Shown in pieces: positions 1 through 6,470 of a stretch of 8,100 bases of DNA (within the stretch, counting starts at the first letter, position 1; every line of letters starts with the position of its first letter). This stretch comes from Dehalococcoidia bacterium. GTDB lineage: Bacteria; Chloroflexota; Dehalococcoidia; JACVQG01. Both the position numbers and the translations under genes were made by a program. The DNA lies in assembly GCA_015661045.1 (NCBI GenBank), contig JACVQG010000041.1, positions 1 through 8,100 on the forward strand, given 5' to 3'. The notes under the pieces were generated by a model. It worked only from the letters and a program-made list of their open reading frames with translations. It ran no database searches and was not told the origin of the DNA.

Positions 1-82
1 AATAATTCAATCAAACTTGCTCTTTTTTATACATACCCAAAACTGGCTGCCTGACCGGAACAATCAAACAACACCCCCATCC

Positions 83-110
83 GTAGGGGCACAGCATGCT
101 GTGCCCCTAC
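83..110. repeat. Perfect 28-bp palindrome (REP-like)
   Basis: The left half GTAGGGGCACAGCA is followed immediately by its exact reverse complement, giving 14 bp of perfect dyad without a loop. Perfect GC-rich palindromes of this kind are typical of dispersed REP or MITE-like extragenic elements. It lies upstream of the alcohol dehydrogenase and just before a second hairpin at 116-138. Whether it recurs elsewhere in the genome cannot be seen from this window. Confidence 0.8.
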
Positions 111-115
111 AAAAT

Positions 116-138
116 CCCCTTCCTGTGTCGGGAAGGGG
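116..138. repeat. Hairpin, 8-bp stem with 7-nt loop
   Basis: CCCCTTCC pairs with GGAAGGGG across the loop TGTGTCG. It starts 5 bases after the 28-bp palindrome, so the two may form one composite extragenic element. No T-run follows on the plus strand, so I do not call it a terminator. Confidence 0.65.
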
Positions 139-153
139 TAGGGGTTAGGTCTG

Positions 154-183
154 TTGACAGTCTTCCAGCCAACACGATAGACT
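154..183 (+). promoter_or_regulatory. Possible sigma-70-type promoter for the alcohol dehydrogenase
   Basis: A consensus -35 TTGACA (154-159) is followed after 18 bases by TAGACT (178-183), which matches 4 of 6 positions of TATAAT. The start codon lies 23 bases beyond. The -10 is weak and the call rests mostly on the perfect -35 and its position. Confidence 0.4.
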
Positions 184-206
184 ATGCAGCATAGGGGAAA
201 AAGAAA

Positions 207-1382
207 ATGGCAATCCGTAAGTTGCTCATACCTCAAGAATTATTCTATGGGTGGGGGGCGGTGGATGCCCTGAGGAACTGGCCCGGTAAAAGGGCGTTGC
301 TGGTCACGGATAAAATCATGGCGGCTAACGGTCATGCCGGGAAGGTAGCAGGTATCCTTCATGAGACAGGCTACCAGGTGCAGACCTTCGACGGTGTCGA
401 GCCGGAACCGTCGCGGGAAACTATCCAGCGGGGGGCAAAACAGGCCCTGGACTTTAAACCGGATCTTATCCTGGGGTTGGGGGGTGGCTCCTGCATTGAT
501 GCCGGAAAGGTTGTCTGGCTTTTCTACGAAAATCCACAGTTGATGGAGCTTGACTGGACTCAGTTGCGGGACGAGGCCCGCCGGGTTAAGCTGCATCAAA
601 AAGCTCGTTATGTAGCCATACCCACTACCAGCGGCACTGGCTCAGAGGCTACGCCTGTCGCTATTTTAAGCAATCACGAGTCCACTCCACCGGTAAAGGT
701 CAGAATTGTTAACATGGATATGCTGCCCGATATGGCCATCTGTGATGCCCAGTTCGCTTACACCATGCCGCCATCGGTAACCGCCGATACCGGCTTCGAC
801 GCCCTTGTCCATGCCATAGAATGCTTTATCGTCAATAAACCTTCGGAATTTGTGGATGACCTGGCTATCAAGGCTTTCCAGACACTCTACCGCTGGCTGC
901 CAAAAGCGGTGCATAATGGTCAGGATAAGGAAGCGCGGGAACGGGTGCATATCTCGGCGACTATGGCTGGCATAGCGGCCTGCAACGGCACAACCGGGCT
1001 GGTCCACGATATGGGACACCAGTTGGGCAGCGCCTTTAAAATAGCCCACGGCCGTTCGGTTGCATTGGCGCTGGATGCGGGCCTGTCTTATTTCTTCCCC
1101 AGGGCTGAAGGCCGTTTCCTGGAGGCTGCCGAGGCGATAGGCTTGCGGCCGGAAGATGGGAAGGACGCAGCCGTCCGATTGCTATCGGCTCTGACTGGAT
1201 TGCGAAAGGAAATAGGGATTCCGCTTACCATCCAGGAGGCAGGGGTATCAGAAGAGTTGTTCATGGCTGTAATTGATAGTATGGCGGTTAACGCCCATAC
1301 ATTAAGTATCAGACCGATACCGGAGGGGCCGGAGAAGATACGGGAGCTTTTCTTGAAGGTGTGGACGGGCCAGTCGAGTTAG
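207..1382 (+). CDS. Iron-containing (group III) alcohol dehydrogenase
   Basis: This 391-residue protein is a full-length member of the Fe-ADH family, which performs NAD(P)-linked interconversion of alcohols and aldehydes or ketones in the cytoplasm. The N-terminal half carries the dinucleotide-binding glycine motif GGGSCIDAGK (residues 92-101) and the family signature TTSGTGSEATP (140-150). The C-terminal helical half carries the metal site. By spacing against the lactaldehyde reductase FucO, the ligands are Asp198, His202 (TGFDALVHAIE), His267 (GLVHDMGH) and His281 (AHGR), all present. The ATG has an AGGGGAA ribosome site about 7 bases upstream. It appears monocistronic, since the next gene is 247 bases away. 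Iron as the metal is the family norm, though some members use zinc. The substrate cannot be assigned from sequence, and no pathway partner lies nearby. Confidence 0.95.
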   Translation: MAIRKLLIPQELFYGWGAVDALRNWPGKRALLVTDKIMAANGHAGKVAGILHETGYQVQTFDGVEPEPSRETIQRGAKQALDFKPDLILGLGGGSCIDAGKVVWLFYENPQLMELDWTQLRDEARRVKLHQKARYVAIPTTSGTGSEATPVAILSNHESTPPVKVRIVNMDMLPDMAICDAQFAYTMPPSVTADTGFDALVHAIECFIVNKPSEFVDDLAIKAFQTLYRWLPKAVHNGQDKEARERVHISATMAGIAACNGTTGLVHDMGHQLGSAFKIAHGRSVALALDAGLSYFFPRAEGRFLEAAEAIGLRPEDGKDAAVRLLSALTGLRKEIGIPLTIQEAGVSEELFMAVIDSMAVNAHTLSIRPIPEGPEKIRELFLKVWTGQSS

Positions 1383-1460
1383 TGTCTGTTGAGTTTTTAA
1401 TACCGTAAGAATAAATTTGTACGAAAAAATGGTAAAACATTACCTCTTCAATATCCATTT

Positions 1461-1532
1461 TGTCATTCCCGCGAAGGTGGGAATCCACTTTAACTTACCA
1501 CGACTGGATTCCCAATCAAGTAGGGAATGACA
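1461..1532. repeat. Nested inverted repeat, REP/MITE-like, 72 bp
   Basis: The outer arms TGTCATTCCC (1461-1470) and GGGAATGACA (1523-1532) are exact reverse complements. Inside them TGGGAATCCA (1478-1487) and TGGATTCCCA (1505-1514) form a second exact pair. The TCATTCCC...GGAATCCA pattern resembles short extragenic elements seen in many bacterial genomes. It has no coding capacity. It occupies the 247-base gap between the dehydrogenase and the small cysteine-rich gene, and could act as a weak transcription barrier, though no T-run follows. Confidence 0.75.
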
Positions 1533-1629
1533 CTTTGTGACTTGGTTCCGGCTTGTCCGGATTAGGTTTTAGTTGGTCTATAAAATTCGAATCGGTAAGC
1601 ATAGATGTATCGAGACATGGAGGATTTTT

Positions 1630-1833
1630 ATGGCAAAAGAAAGCAAGCTTTCCCCGGATAAGCTACGTCAGTTTTTTCCGGAGGACTGCAAGTGGTACAT
1701 GCCTGAGATAAAAGAAATCAGGGTAGGCGAGGAGATAGAGACAGAGATAGGGAATCGAGCCAAGCGTTTTAATGAGCAGGGGGTATCTCCATGTCATGAG
1801 TGCCCGCTATGCGCCGGGGAGCATGAGCATTAG
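1630..1833 (+). CDS. Small cysteine/histidine-rich protein (67 aa), function unknown
   Basis: I do not recognise this gene. The ATG at 1630 is preceded by GGAGG (1619-1623) with a 6-base spacer, an excellent translation start; an upstream in-frame TTG at 1573 lacks such support. The product is hydrophilic with no signal peptide or membrane segment. It has a charged middle (residues 27-47) and a C-terminal cluster CHECPLC (55-61), followed by His65 and His67 in a short acidic tail. Cys20 is a further thiol. The CxxCxxC spacing plus histidines suggests metal or Fe-S binding, but that is inference. It stands alone: the dehydrogenase ends 247 bases upstream, and the importer ATPase gene converges from the other side. 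Its good ribosome site and motif make a real gene more likely than a chance frame. Confidence 0.7.
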   Translation: MAKESKLSPDKLRQFFPEDCKWYMPEIKEIRVGEEIETEIGNRAKRFNEQGVSPCHECPLCAGEHEH

Positions 1834-1837
1834 TTAT

Positions 1838-1982
1838 TTAAATTCTAAGCTCTAATCTCGAAGCTCTAAACAAATCCAAATAATAAAATTCAAAACTCCG
1901 ATAGTGCAGACGGTCTTATTTGTAATTTGGTACTTGGAATTTGGGTTTCCTTGGGATTTGGTGCTTCGGATTTAGGATTTAA
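1838..1982. repeat. AT-rich degenerate long inverted repeat
   Basis: This stretch fills the gap between two convergent genes. TTAAATTCTAA (1838-1848) is mirrored by TTAGGATTTAA (1972-1982) with one mismatch. Further inward, CGAAGC (1859-1864) matches GCTTCG (1963-1968), and CAAATCC-like and AAATTC-like blocks recur in inverted order. The centre near 1912 holds a small dyad, AGAC-G-GTCT (1908-1916). The arms are diverged with indels, as in an old non-coding MITE-like element. It may help separate transcription of the convergent genes, but I see no classical terminator in it. Confidence 0.55.
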
Positions 1983-2032
1983 TTTTTGGTAGATAGGGGC
2001 TTAATTATTAGAGAGGTCATGCATAAATAGGG

Positions 2033-3142
2033 TTAACCAGCCAGGGTAAACGCTACTACGTGGTTTAGCTCCACCTTTATTTTTACCCGTGTCCCGATGG
2101 GTATTATCTCGGTGGACGACTGACTGCTGTGGATTTGCTTACCGGAGGGTAAAAGCACGGTGTAAAGGTTTTCTGAACCTCTGAACTGTCGAGCGATAAT
2201 GTGTGGGCCTTCTTCGGTATCGGGGAATAGCTGGACATCATCGGGACGCAGCATTATCTCTACCATGCAACCAGACGGAAGATTTCGAACGTTTACAAAG
2301 TCGCCTATTTCAGTTGATATGGTGTCTGCCGCCACCTTACCGGACAGGAAATCGGCTTGCCCCACAAAGTCAGCCACAAATCGAGTCGCCGGCCAGTGAT
2401 AGACCTCCTCAGGTGTGCCCAGTTGTTCCAGACAGCCCTTGTACAGGATGCCTACCCTGTCTCCCATGTCCATGGCCTCCTCCTGGTCATGGGTAACGAA
2501 GATAGCAGTAGTTTTAGCCTCCCGGAGTATCCGTTCCACCTCAGGGCGGATTTGGGCACGCAGGTCGGTATCCAGATTGGAGAAAGGCTCGTCCAGCAGC
2601 ACAAGCTGTGGGCCAGGGGCTAAAGCGCGGGCCAGGGCGACCCTCTGCTGTTGCCCTCCCGAAAGCTCATAAGGGTAGCGGTTTCCCAACCCCGAAAGCC
2701 CTACTAAATCCATGACCTCTTGCACCCGGCGTTGACGAGCATCGGATTTAAAACGGTGCAGGCCAAAAGCTATATTCTGAGCTACAGTAAGGTGGGGGAA
2801 AAGAGCATAGTCCTGAAAGACCATACCCACGCCCCTCTTTTCCGGCGGCTGCCAGGCTGCATCGCCAGCGACTAACTGACCGGATACATAGATTTCCCCT
2901 GCATCAGGGCGTTCAAAACCGGCTATCAGTCGGAGGATGGTGGTCTTGCCACAGCCGCTTGGTCCCAGGAGCGATAAAAACTCTCCCTGCCTGACTTCAA
3001 GAGACAGGTTGGATATAACCGTGTTGCTGCCAAAGGACTTGTGCACCCCTTTGATGGATATTAAGGTCTCGATGGATCGGGATGCATCTGGGTGCGGGGT
3101 AACGCTGGCTTCGGATATCATTCTGTTTTTTATATTAACCAT
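2033..3142 (-). CDS. fbpC: ABC importer ATPase, Fe(III)-type (FbpC/AfuC-like)
   Basis: This 369-residue cytoplasmic ATPase would energise the neighbouring permease. The motifs are complete and in order: Walker A GPSGCGKTT (60-68), Q-loop Gln110 in MVFQDYALFPHLTV, signature LSGGQQQR (160-167), Walker B VLLDEP (181-186), D-loop SNLD (188-191) and switch His218 (VTHDQEEAMDMGDRV). Residues from about 263 onward form a TOBE-type C-terminal domain, as in ferric iron, spermidine/putrescine, sulfate and maltose transporter ATPases. The length is typical for the family. About 28 residues precede the conserved IKGVHKSFG strand. The ATG is supported by GAGG (3150-3153) seven bases upstream. It is the third gene of the importer, 177 bases past the permease stop, with a hairpin pair in the gap. 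The ferric assignment rests on the binding protein; the ATPase alone could not distinguish substrates. The symbol is by homology. Confidence 0.92.
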   Translation of the reverse strand: MVNIKNRMISEASVTPHPDASRSIETLISIKGVHKSFGSNTVISNLSLEVRQGEFLSLLGPSGCGKTTILRLIAGFERPDAGEIYVSGQLVAGDAAWQPPEKRGVGMVFQDYALFPHLTVAQNIAFGLHRFKSDARQRRVQEVMDLVGLSGLGNRYPYELSGGQQQRVALARALAPGPQLVLLDEPFSNLDTDLRAQIRPEVERILREAKTTAIFVTHDQEEAMDMGDRVGILYKGCLEQLGTPEEVYHWPATRFVADFVGQADFLSGKVAADTISTEIGDFVNVRNLPSGCMVEIMLRPDDVQLFPDTEEGPHIIARQFRGSENLYTVLLPSGKQIHSSQSSTEIIPIGTRVKIKVELNHVVAFTLAG

Positions 3143-3182
3143 TCTGGGACCTCATAGCAAATCACTATCCATAATTCGATTG

Positions 3183-3247
3183 TACCCAGGGCTGAAGCCC
3201 TGGGCATGGGGTTTTTATATTTATACCCCAGACTTCAGTCTGGGGTA
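3183..3247. repeat. Pair of inverted REP-like hairpins inside the importer operon
   Basis: Two strong hairpins lie in the permease-ATPase gap. The first pairs CCCAGGGCT (3185-3193) with AGCCCTGGG (3196-3204). The second pairs CCCCAGACT (3226-3234) with AGTCTGGGG (3237-3245). Each has a perfect 9-bp stem and a 2-nt centre (GA, and TC on the opposite strand), and both are bordered by TACCC. The second therefore looks like a diverged inverted copy of the first, with stem pairing kept. On the mRNA strand (minus) neither is followed by a U-run, so full termination is not predicted. Partial attenuation or RNA stabilisation between the genes is possible. Confidence 0.8.
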
Positions 3248-3319
3248 CTGGACAAAGTTTGCAGCATGATGACTTTTTTAATTGCAGATAAAGACTAAAA
3301 TCCACGGATTATGGCACTA

Positions 3320-4960
3320 TTATCGTTCCACTCTGCCGGCCCGTTTTTCCTGCAAGAGCAGGAGGACGATGGCCCCGGAGGAAACAGCGATGAGCAGCAA
3401 CGCTGGCATGGCTGCCTGCGCGAAAAGCCCTTCGGTAGTTGCATTCCATACCTCGGTTGCCAGCGTATCAAAGCCGATTGGGCTTAGCACCAGGGTTGCG
3501 GGTAACTCTTTCATTACGGTTAGAAACACCAGCGCCGCACCGCCGAGTAGACCATTACGTATCAATGGGAGGGTAATACGGGCCAGAACAGATGGCGGCG
3601 AATGGCCCAGGCTGCGCGCTGCCTCTTCGAGGCGGGGGCTTATCTGCATTACGGAAGAGCGAACCGAGCCGACTGCCTGGGGCAGGAAAAGCACCATATA
3701 AGCGAAGACAAGCATCCCCAGTGTCTGATAAAAAGGTGTAGCGAATCTTATACCGAAGAATACCAGGCTGAGCGCTATGACGATGCCCGGCAAAGCGAAG
3801 CCTATATAGCTAATGCGTTCCAACAGGCTGCTCAACCGCCCGGAGTAGCGTACCGCTAATATGGCTACTGGAAGGGCCATGGTGACCGTGACTATAGCTG
3901 CCAGGCCAGATGCCAGAGCTGAGTGCAGGGCTGCAGCCCAAACCGCTTGCAAGGGGATAGATGCCAGGAGACCCTGCACGAGCCAGTAGCTAAGAATAGC
4001 TATCGGGATAAAGAGTGAAAAAAGCACTATGCTACCGCAGAAAAAGAGAGCGGGCCATTTCCACCGGCCCAAACTTACTACCATTGGCGGCCTGCCCGTG
4101 CCCACGCCGCTCCGGTAATACCTGAGCTTACCCCGGACGCGTCCCTCGGCAAAAAGCACACTGATTGTAAGAGCTACGAGCACCAGAGAGAAAACTGCGG
4201 CCAGTGTCCGGTCAAAAGATCCCTGGTACTGCACATATATCTGGCGGGTAAAGGAGTCGAACTGTAGCAGAGATACTGCTCCAAAGTCACTTAGAGTATA
4301 CAGGGCAACAAGGAGAGCGCCGCTGGCGGCTGCCGGCCTCAGGTGTTGCAATGTTACATGGAAAAAGGTGGATCTGGGGCCTCGCCCCAGGCTACGGGCG
4401 GCTTCCTCCAGCGCCGGGTCCATGCCTGCCAGGGCAGCCCTCACATTCAACAGCATATATGGGTAGGAAAACAGGGTAAGGGCTAACAAAGCCCCGGGGA
4501 AGCCATAGATTTCGGGGAGCCGCTCTATTCCGAAGGGGCCGGATAATAAATGTTGCAGCATCCCTCGCGGACCAAACGCAGCCACCAGGACGAAGCCGCC
4601 CACATAAGAAGGTACAACCAGAGGCAATATTGTTAACACCGACCACAGCTTGCGTAGCGGCAAATCAGTTCGCACCGTTAACCAGGCGAGGGGTATAGCT
4701 ATGGCGGAAGTAGCCGCAGTAACGGAAATTGCCAGGGCAACTGTACGCACCAGCACCAGAGCTGTACGCTCCCGCAGAAACAGGCTCAGCGCGTCTTGAC
4801 CGGCGCTCGCCGTCCTTATGACCAGGTATACAGGCGCCAGCAGCATTGCCACGGCTACGAATAGCGCAGGCACCCAGAGAAAGGCAGGCGGCCCCAATGA
4901 AATCGGGGTGCGTCGTCCTGTCTTCATATCGGTGCGTTTTTGGGGGGAGGAAATAGCCAA
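3320..4960 (-). CDS. fbpB: ABC importer permease, fused two-domain (FbpB/AfuB-like)
   Basis: This 546-residue inner-membrane protein forms the translocation channel. It holds two binding-protein-dependent permease domains in tandem, the usual form of Fe(III) importer permeases. Hydrophobic segments are spread through the chain, for example near residues 28-48, 70-94, 106-128, 155-175, 212-232, 255-270, 306-328, 342-370, 385-405, 412-430, 470-490 and 518-536. Two EAA loops that contact the ATPase are visible: LEEAARSLGRGP (184-195) and LEEAARSLGHSP (444-455). The reading frame begins with TTG at 4960, 7 bases after the stop of the binding-protein gene; AGGG overlapping that stop can serve as ribosome site, suggesting translational coupling. 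The ATG at 4927 (residue 12) lacks a ribosome site, being preceded by a pyrimidine run, but cannot be fully excluded. The C-terminal tail is short and basic. Confidence 0.92.
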   Translation of the reverse strand: MAISSPQKRTDMKTGRRTPISLGPPAFLWVPALFVAVAMLLAPVYLVIRTASAGQDALSLFLRERTALVLVRTVALAISVTAATSAIAIPLAWLTVRTDLPLRKLWSVLTILPLVVPSYVGGFVLVAAFGPRGMLQHLLSGPFGIERLPEIYGFPGALLALTLFSYPYMLLNVRAALAGMDPALEEAARSLGRGPRSTFFHVTLQHLRPAAASGALLVALYTLSDFGAVSLLQFDSFTRQIYVQYQGSFDRTLAAVFSLVLVALTISVLFAEGRVRGKLRYYRSGVGTGRPPMVVSLGRWKWPALFFCGSIVLFSLFIPIAILSYWLVQGLLASIPLQAVWAAALHSALASGLAAIVTVTMALPVAILAVRYSGRLSSLLERISYIGFALPGIVIALSLVFFGIRFATPFYQTLGMLVFAYMVLFLPQAVGSVRSSVMQISPRLEEAARSLGHSPPSVLARITLPLIRNGLLGGAALVFLTVMKELPATLVLSPIGFDTLATEVWNATTEGLFAQAAMPALLLIAVSSGAIVLLLLQEKRAGRVER

Positions 4961-4967
4961 CGTCGCC

Positions 4968-6026
4968 CTAGAGAATGCCTAGGTCTCTGAGTAGTTTTAA
5001 TGTACCCTCCAGGTCTTCGAGGCTACCCAGGTCTATTTTGGGCACATCAATCTGAGACAATGGCGCTACGCCGGGGTGTGTGGGTATTCCGGTGGTCAGC
5101 GCATATTCAAAGGTCTCATTTACAAAGTAACGCTGCGCAGAATCGGAGAGCAAATATTCAATAAAGCGCTCAGAAGCCTCTCGATTTTTGGTAACAGACA
5201 GGATGCCCGCTCCCGCCACGTTCATTATGGCGCCAATATCGCCCTTTTTGGGGTAGTAGTTGCGGGCGGTGAAAGACTCGCCTTTCTGCTTTATCTGGTT
5301 GAACAGATAATAGTGGTTTACAAACCCTACCTGGACCTCCCCGGCTGCAACTGCGAGCACGACAGCGGTGTTATCTTTATACACCTTCGGGTTGTTAGCC
5401 TTGATGCCCTCCAGCCATTGTATGGTCTTTTGCTCGCCTTCTATCTTACGCATGGCGGTTACGAAAGCCTGGAAAGAGCCGTTTGTGGGAGGCCAGCCGA
5501 TCTTACCTTTCCATTTAGGGTCAGTGAATCCCCGGATGGATTCGGGTAGGTCAGATTCCTTTAGCAGTTGAGTGTTGTAAACAACCACTCTGGCCCGTCC
5601 GGAGACACCCACCCAATCCCCTTTAAGAGAACGGAACTCGGTACCGACCCGGTTCAAAATACCATCGGGCAGTGGTGCCAACATTCCAGCTTTGGAAATC
5701 GCCCCCAGGGCACCGGCATCCTGAGCAAAGAAGACATCGGCCGGGGTGCGCTTGCCCTCTTCAAGGATAGCGGCAGCTAATTGGGCAGTATCCCCATAGC
5801 GGACTCGCACCTCAATACCTATATCTTTGCCCACTTGATCCAGAAGCGGGCCAATCAACGACTTGCTGCGTCCGGAGTAAACCGTTATGGAAACACCGGG
5901 CGTTATCTGGGAGCTAGCCGGTGCGGAGACGCCTGGAGTTACAGCCTGTTTGGGCGCGCATGCAGCCAGCAAAAAAATCAAAGATAGTAAACTGATACTA
6001 AAAGTTTTTATTAACTTGAGATACAA
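4968..6026 (-). CDS. fbpA: Iron(III)-type ABC substrate-binding lipoprotein (FbpA/FutA-like)
   Basis: This 352-residue exported lipoprotein would capture ferric iron or a ferric chelate and deliver it to the adjacent permease. A signal peptide (Lys-rich start, hydrophobic core about 9-20) ends in the lipobox LAAC with the lipid-carrying Cys23. The mature family start follows as SITVYSGRSKSLIGPLL (46-62). NHYY (237-240) matches the paired iron-binding tyrosines of FbpA. The His and Glu that complete the FbpA site appear replaced, by Ser54 and Gln102 in my alignment. I chose the TTG at 6026 because GAGGTGA (6032-6038) sits 5 bases upstream and it gives a normal signal peptide. The in-frame ATG at 6074 would add 16 residues, some acidic, before it. 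It is the first gene of the importer, transcribed from a Fur-box-bearing promoter. The symbol is by homology. Confidence 0.9.
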   Translation of the reverse strand: MYLKLIKTFSISLLSLIFLLAACAPKQAVTPGVSAPASSQITPGVSITVYSGRSKSLIGPLLDQVGKDIGIEVRVRYGDTAQLAAAILEEGKRTPADVFFAQDAGALGAISKAGMLAPLPDGILNRVGTEFRSLKGDWVGVSGRARVVVYNTQLLKESDLPESIRGFTDPKWKGKIGWPPTNGSFQAFVTAMRKIEGEQKTIQWLEGIKANNPKVYKDNTAVVLAVAAGEVQVGFVNHYYLFNQIKQKGESFTARNYYPKKGDIGAIMNVAGAGILSVTKNREASERFIEYLLSDSAQRYFVNETFEYALTTGIPTHPGVAPLSQIDVPKIDLGSLEDLEGTLKLLRDLGIL

Positions 6027-6031
6027 AACAT

Positions 6032-6038
6032 TCACCTC
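6032..6038 (-). promoter_or_regulatory. Ribosome binding site that decides the binding-protein start
   Basis: On the minus strand GAGGTGA lies 5 bases before the TTG codon at 6026-6024. It lies inside the longer frame that opens at the ATG at 6074, so it favours the shorter protein with a compact lipoprotein signal. Confidence 0.7.
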
Positions 6039-6099
6039 GTAATAATCCATTCTAATTATGCGATTGAAAGTCATTTGCTACAAAATACCGTTAATGTAG

Positions 6100-6107
6100 C
6101 CTCCTTT
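6100..6107 (-). promoter_or_regulatory. Strong Shine-Dalgarno-like site without a suitable start codon
   Basis: The importer mRNA leader contains AAAGGAGG, a near-perfect anti-16S match. The first in-frame ATG for the binding protein (6074) is 25 bases further on, too far for normal initiation, and no leader peptide of useful length begins in between. It may be a chance match, a ribosome standby site, or the remnant of an earlier start. Confidence 0.4.
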
Positions 6108-6138
6108 AACTAACCAATGTGAGCCGTTTGATTTAATA

Positions 6139-6157
6139 AATAATGATAATCAATTGC
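6139..6157. promoter_or_regulatory. Fur-box-like operator
   Basis: The plus-strand sequence AATAATGATAATCAATTGC matches the classical 19-bp Fur box (GATAATGATAATCATTATC) at 15 of 19 positions. The first hexamer is 5/6, the second 6/6, the central C is kept, and the third hexamer is 3/6. It covers the predicted transcription start of the importer (about 6152), the expected place for an iron-dependent repressor. It also touches the palindrome CAATTGCAATTG (6151-6162). Direct control by Fur is an inference from the match and the iron-importer context. Confidence 0.7.
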
Positions 6158-6158
6158 A

Positions 6159-6187
6159 ATTGTAAAGAATCTATCATTGTTTGTCAA
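6159..6187 (-). promoter_or_regulatory. Sigma-70-type promoter of the iron importer
   Basis: On the minus strand TTGACA (6187-6182) is followed after exactly 17 bases by TACAAT (6164-6159). The -35 is perfect and the -10 matches 5 of 6. Transcription would start near 6152, leaving a leader of about 125 bases before the TTG start. The Fur-box-like site begins just downstream of the -10. Confidence 0.8.
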
Positions 6188-6442
6188 GTTTAAATAGGCC
6201 ATATCACTTAGGTCTTTATGCCTATGGAGCTATGCCCTTTTCCTGCTCAGAATCCAGAGTACATAGTTATTACCCCTTGGCTCTATACGAACCCTGGTTG
6301 TTAATCGCGATGCCTCATTTTCTGCTTAAGCCTGATGACCCCGTTAATTTGATTTGACCTGATCATTTACACAGCTATTAAATGAAAGTAAAGCCCATCT
6401 TTTACCGGCGGTTAATTACCTGGTTGCAATTTATTCGTCAAC
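6188..6442. other. Non-coding stretch between divergent promoters
   Basis: The region between the two promoters holds no open frame with a ribosome site and no tRNA-like or recognisable riboswitch fold that I can identify. A short direct repeat TATGCC occurs twice near 6218-6240. Together with the two promoter regions it forms the divergent control region 6027-6579. Confidence 0.5.
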
Positions 6443-6470
6443 TTGACATACTACAGGCCCCTAGTATATT
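6443..6470 (+). promoter_or_regulatory. Sigma-70-type promoter of the second binding-protein gene
   Basis: A consensus TTGACA (6443-6448) is followed after 16 bases by TATATT (6465-6470), 5 of 6 matches to the -10. The start codon is about 100 bases downstream. Two inverted repeats overlap the promoter, described separately. Confidence 0.6.

Noticed and set aside
27..236. Minus-strand open frame over the dehydrogenase upstream region
   Set aside because: It runs through the 28-bp palindrome and into the dehydrogenase start and has no family-like features.
1573..1629. Upstream TTG extension of the small cysteine-rich protein
   Set aside because: It has no ribosome site at the TTG, whereas the ATG at 1630 has GGAGG at ideal spacing.
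3143..3319. Internal promoter for the ATPase gene using TATAAA next to the second hairpin
   Set aside because: No credible -35 lies at the proper distance; the upstream bases are the hairpin stem itself.
3282..3701. 139-codon plus-strand open frame antisense to the permease C terminus
   Set aside because: It is a shadow of the conserved permease frame, with a low-complexity Arg/Ser/Ala product.
5076..5549. 157-codon plus-strand open frame antisense to the binding-protein gene
   Set aside because: It lies wholly within a gene with clear family motifs on the other strand; the product shows no recognisable domain.
207..6074. Functional link between the iron-dependent dehydrogenase and the iron importer
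   Set aside because: They are on opposite strands, separated by repeats and another gene, and iron use by the enzyme alone is not evidence of a shared system.
6443..6470. MerR-type promoter at the second lipoprotein, because the dyad lies between -35 and -10
   Set aside because: MerR promoters have an elongated 19-20 bp spacer. With a 19-base spacer no -10-like hexamer appears here; the good -10 has a 16-base spacer.
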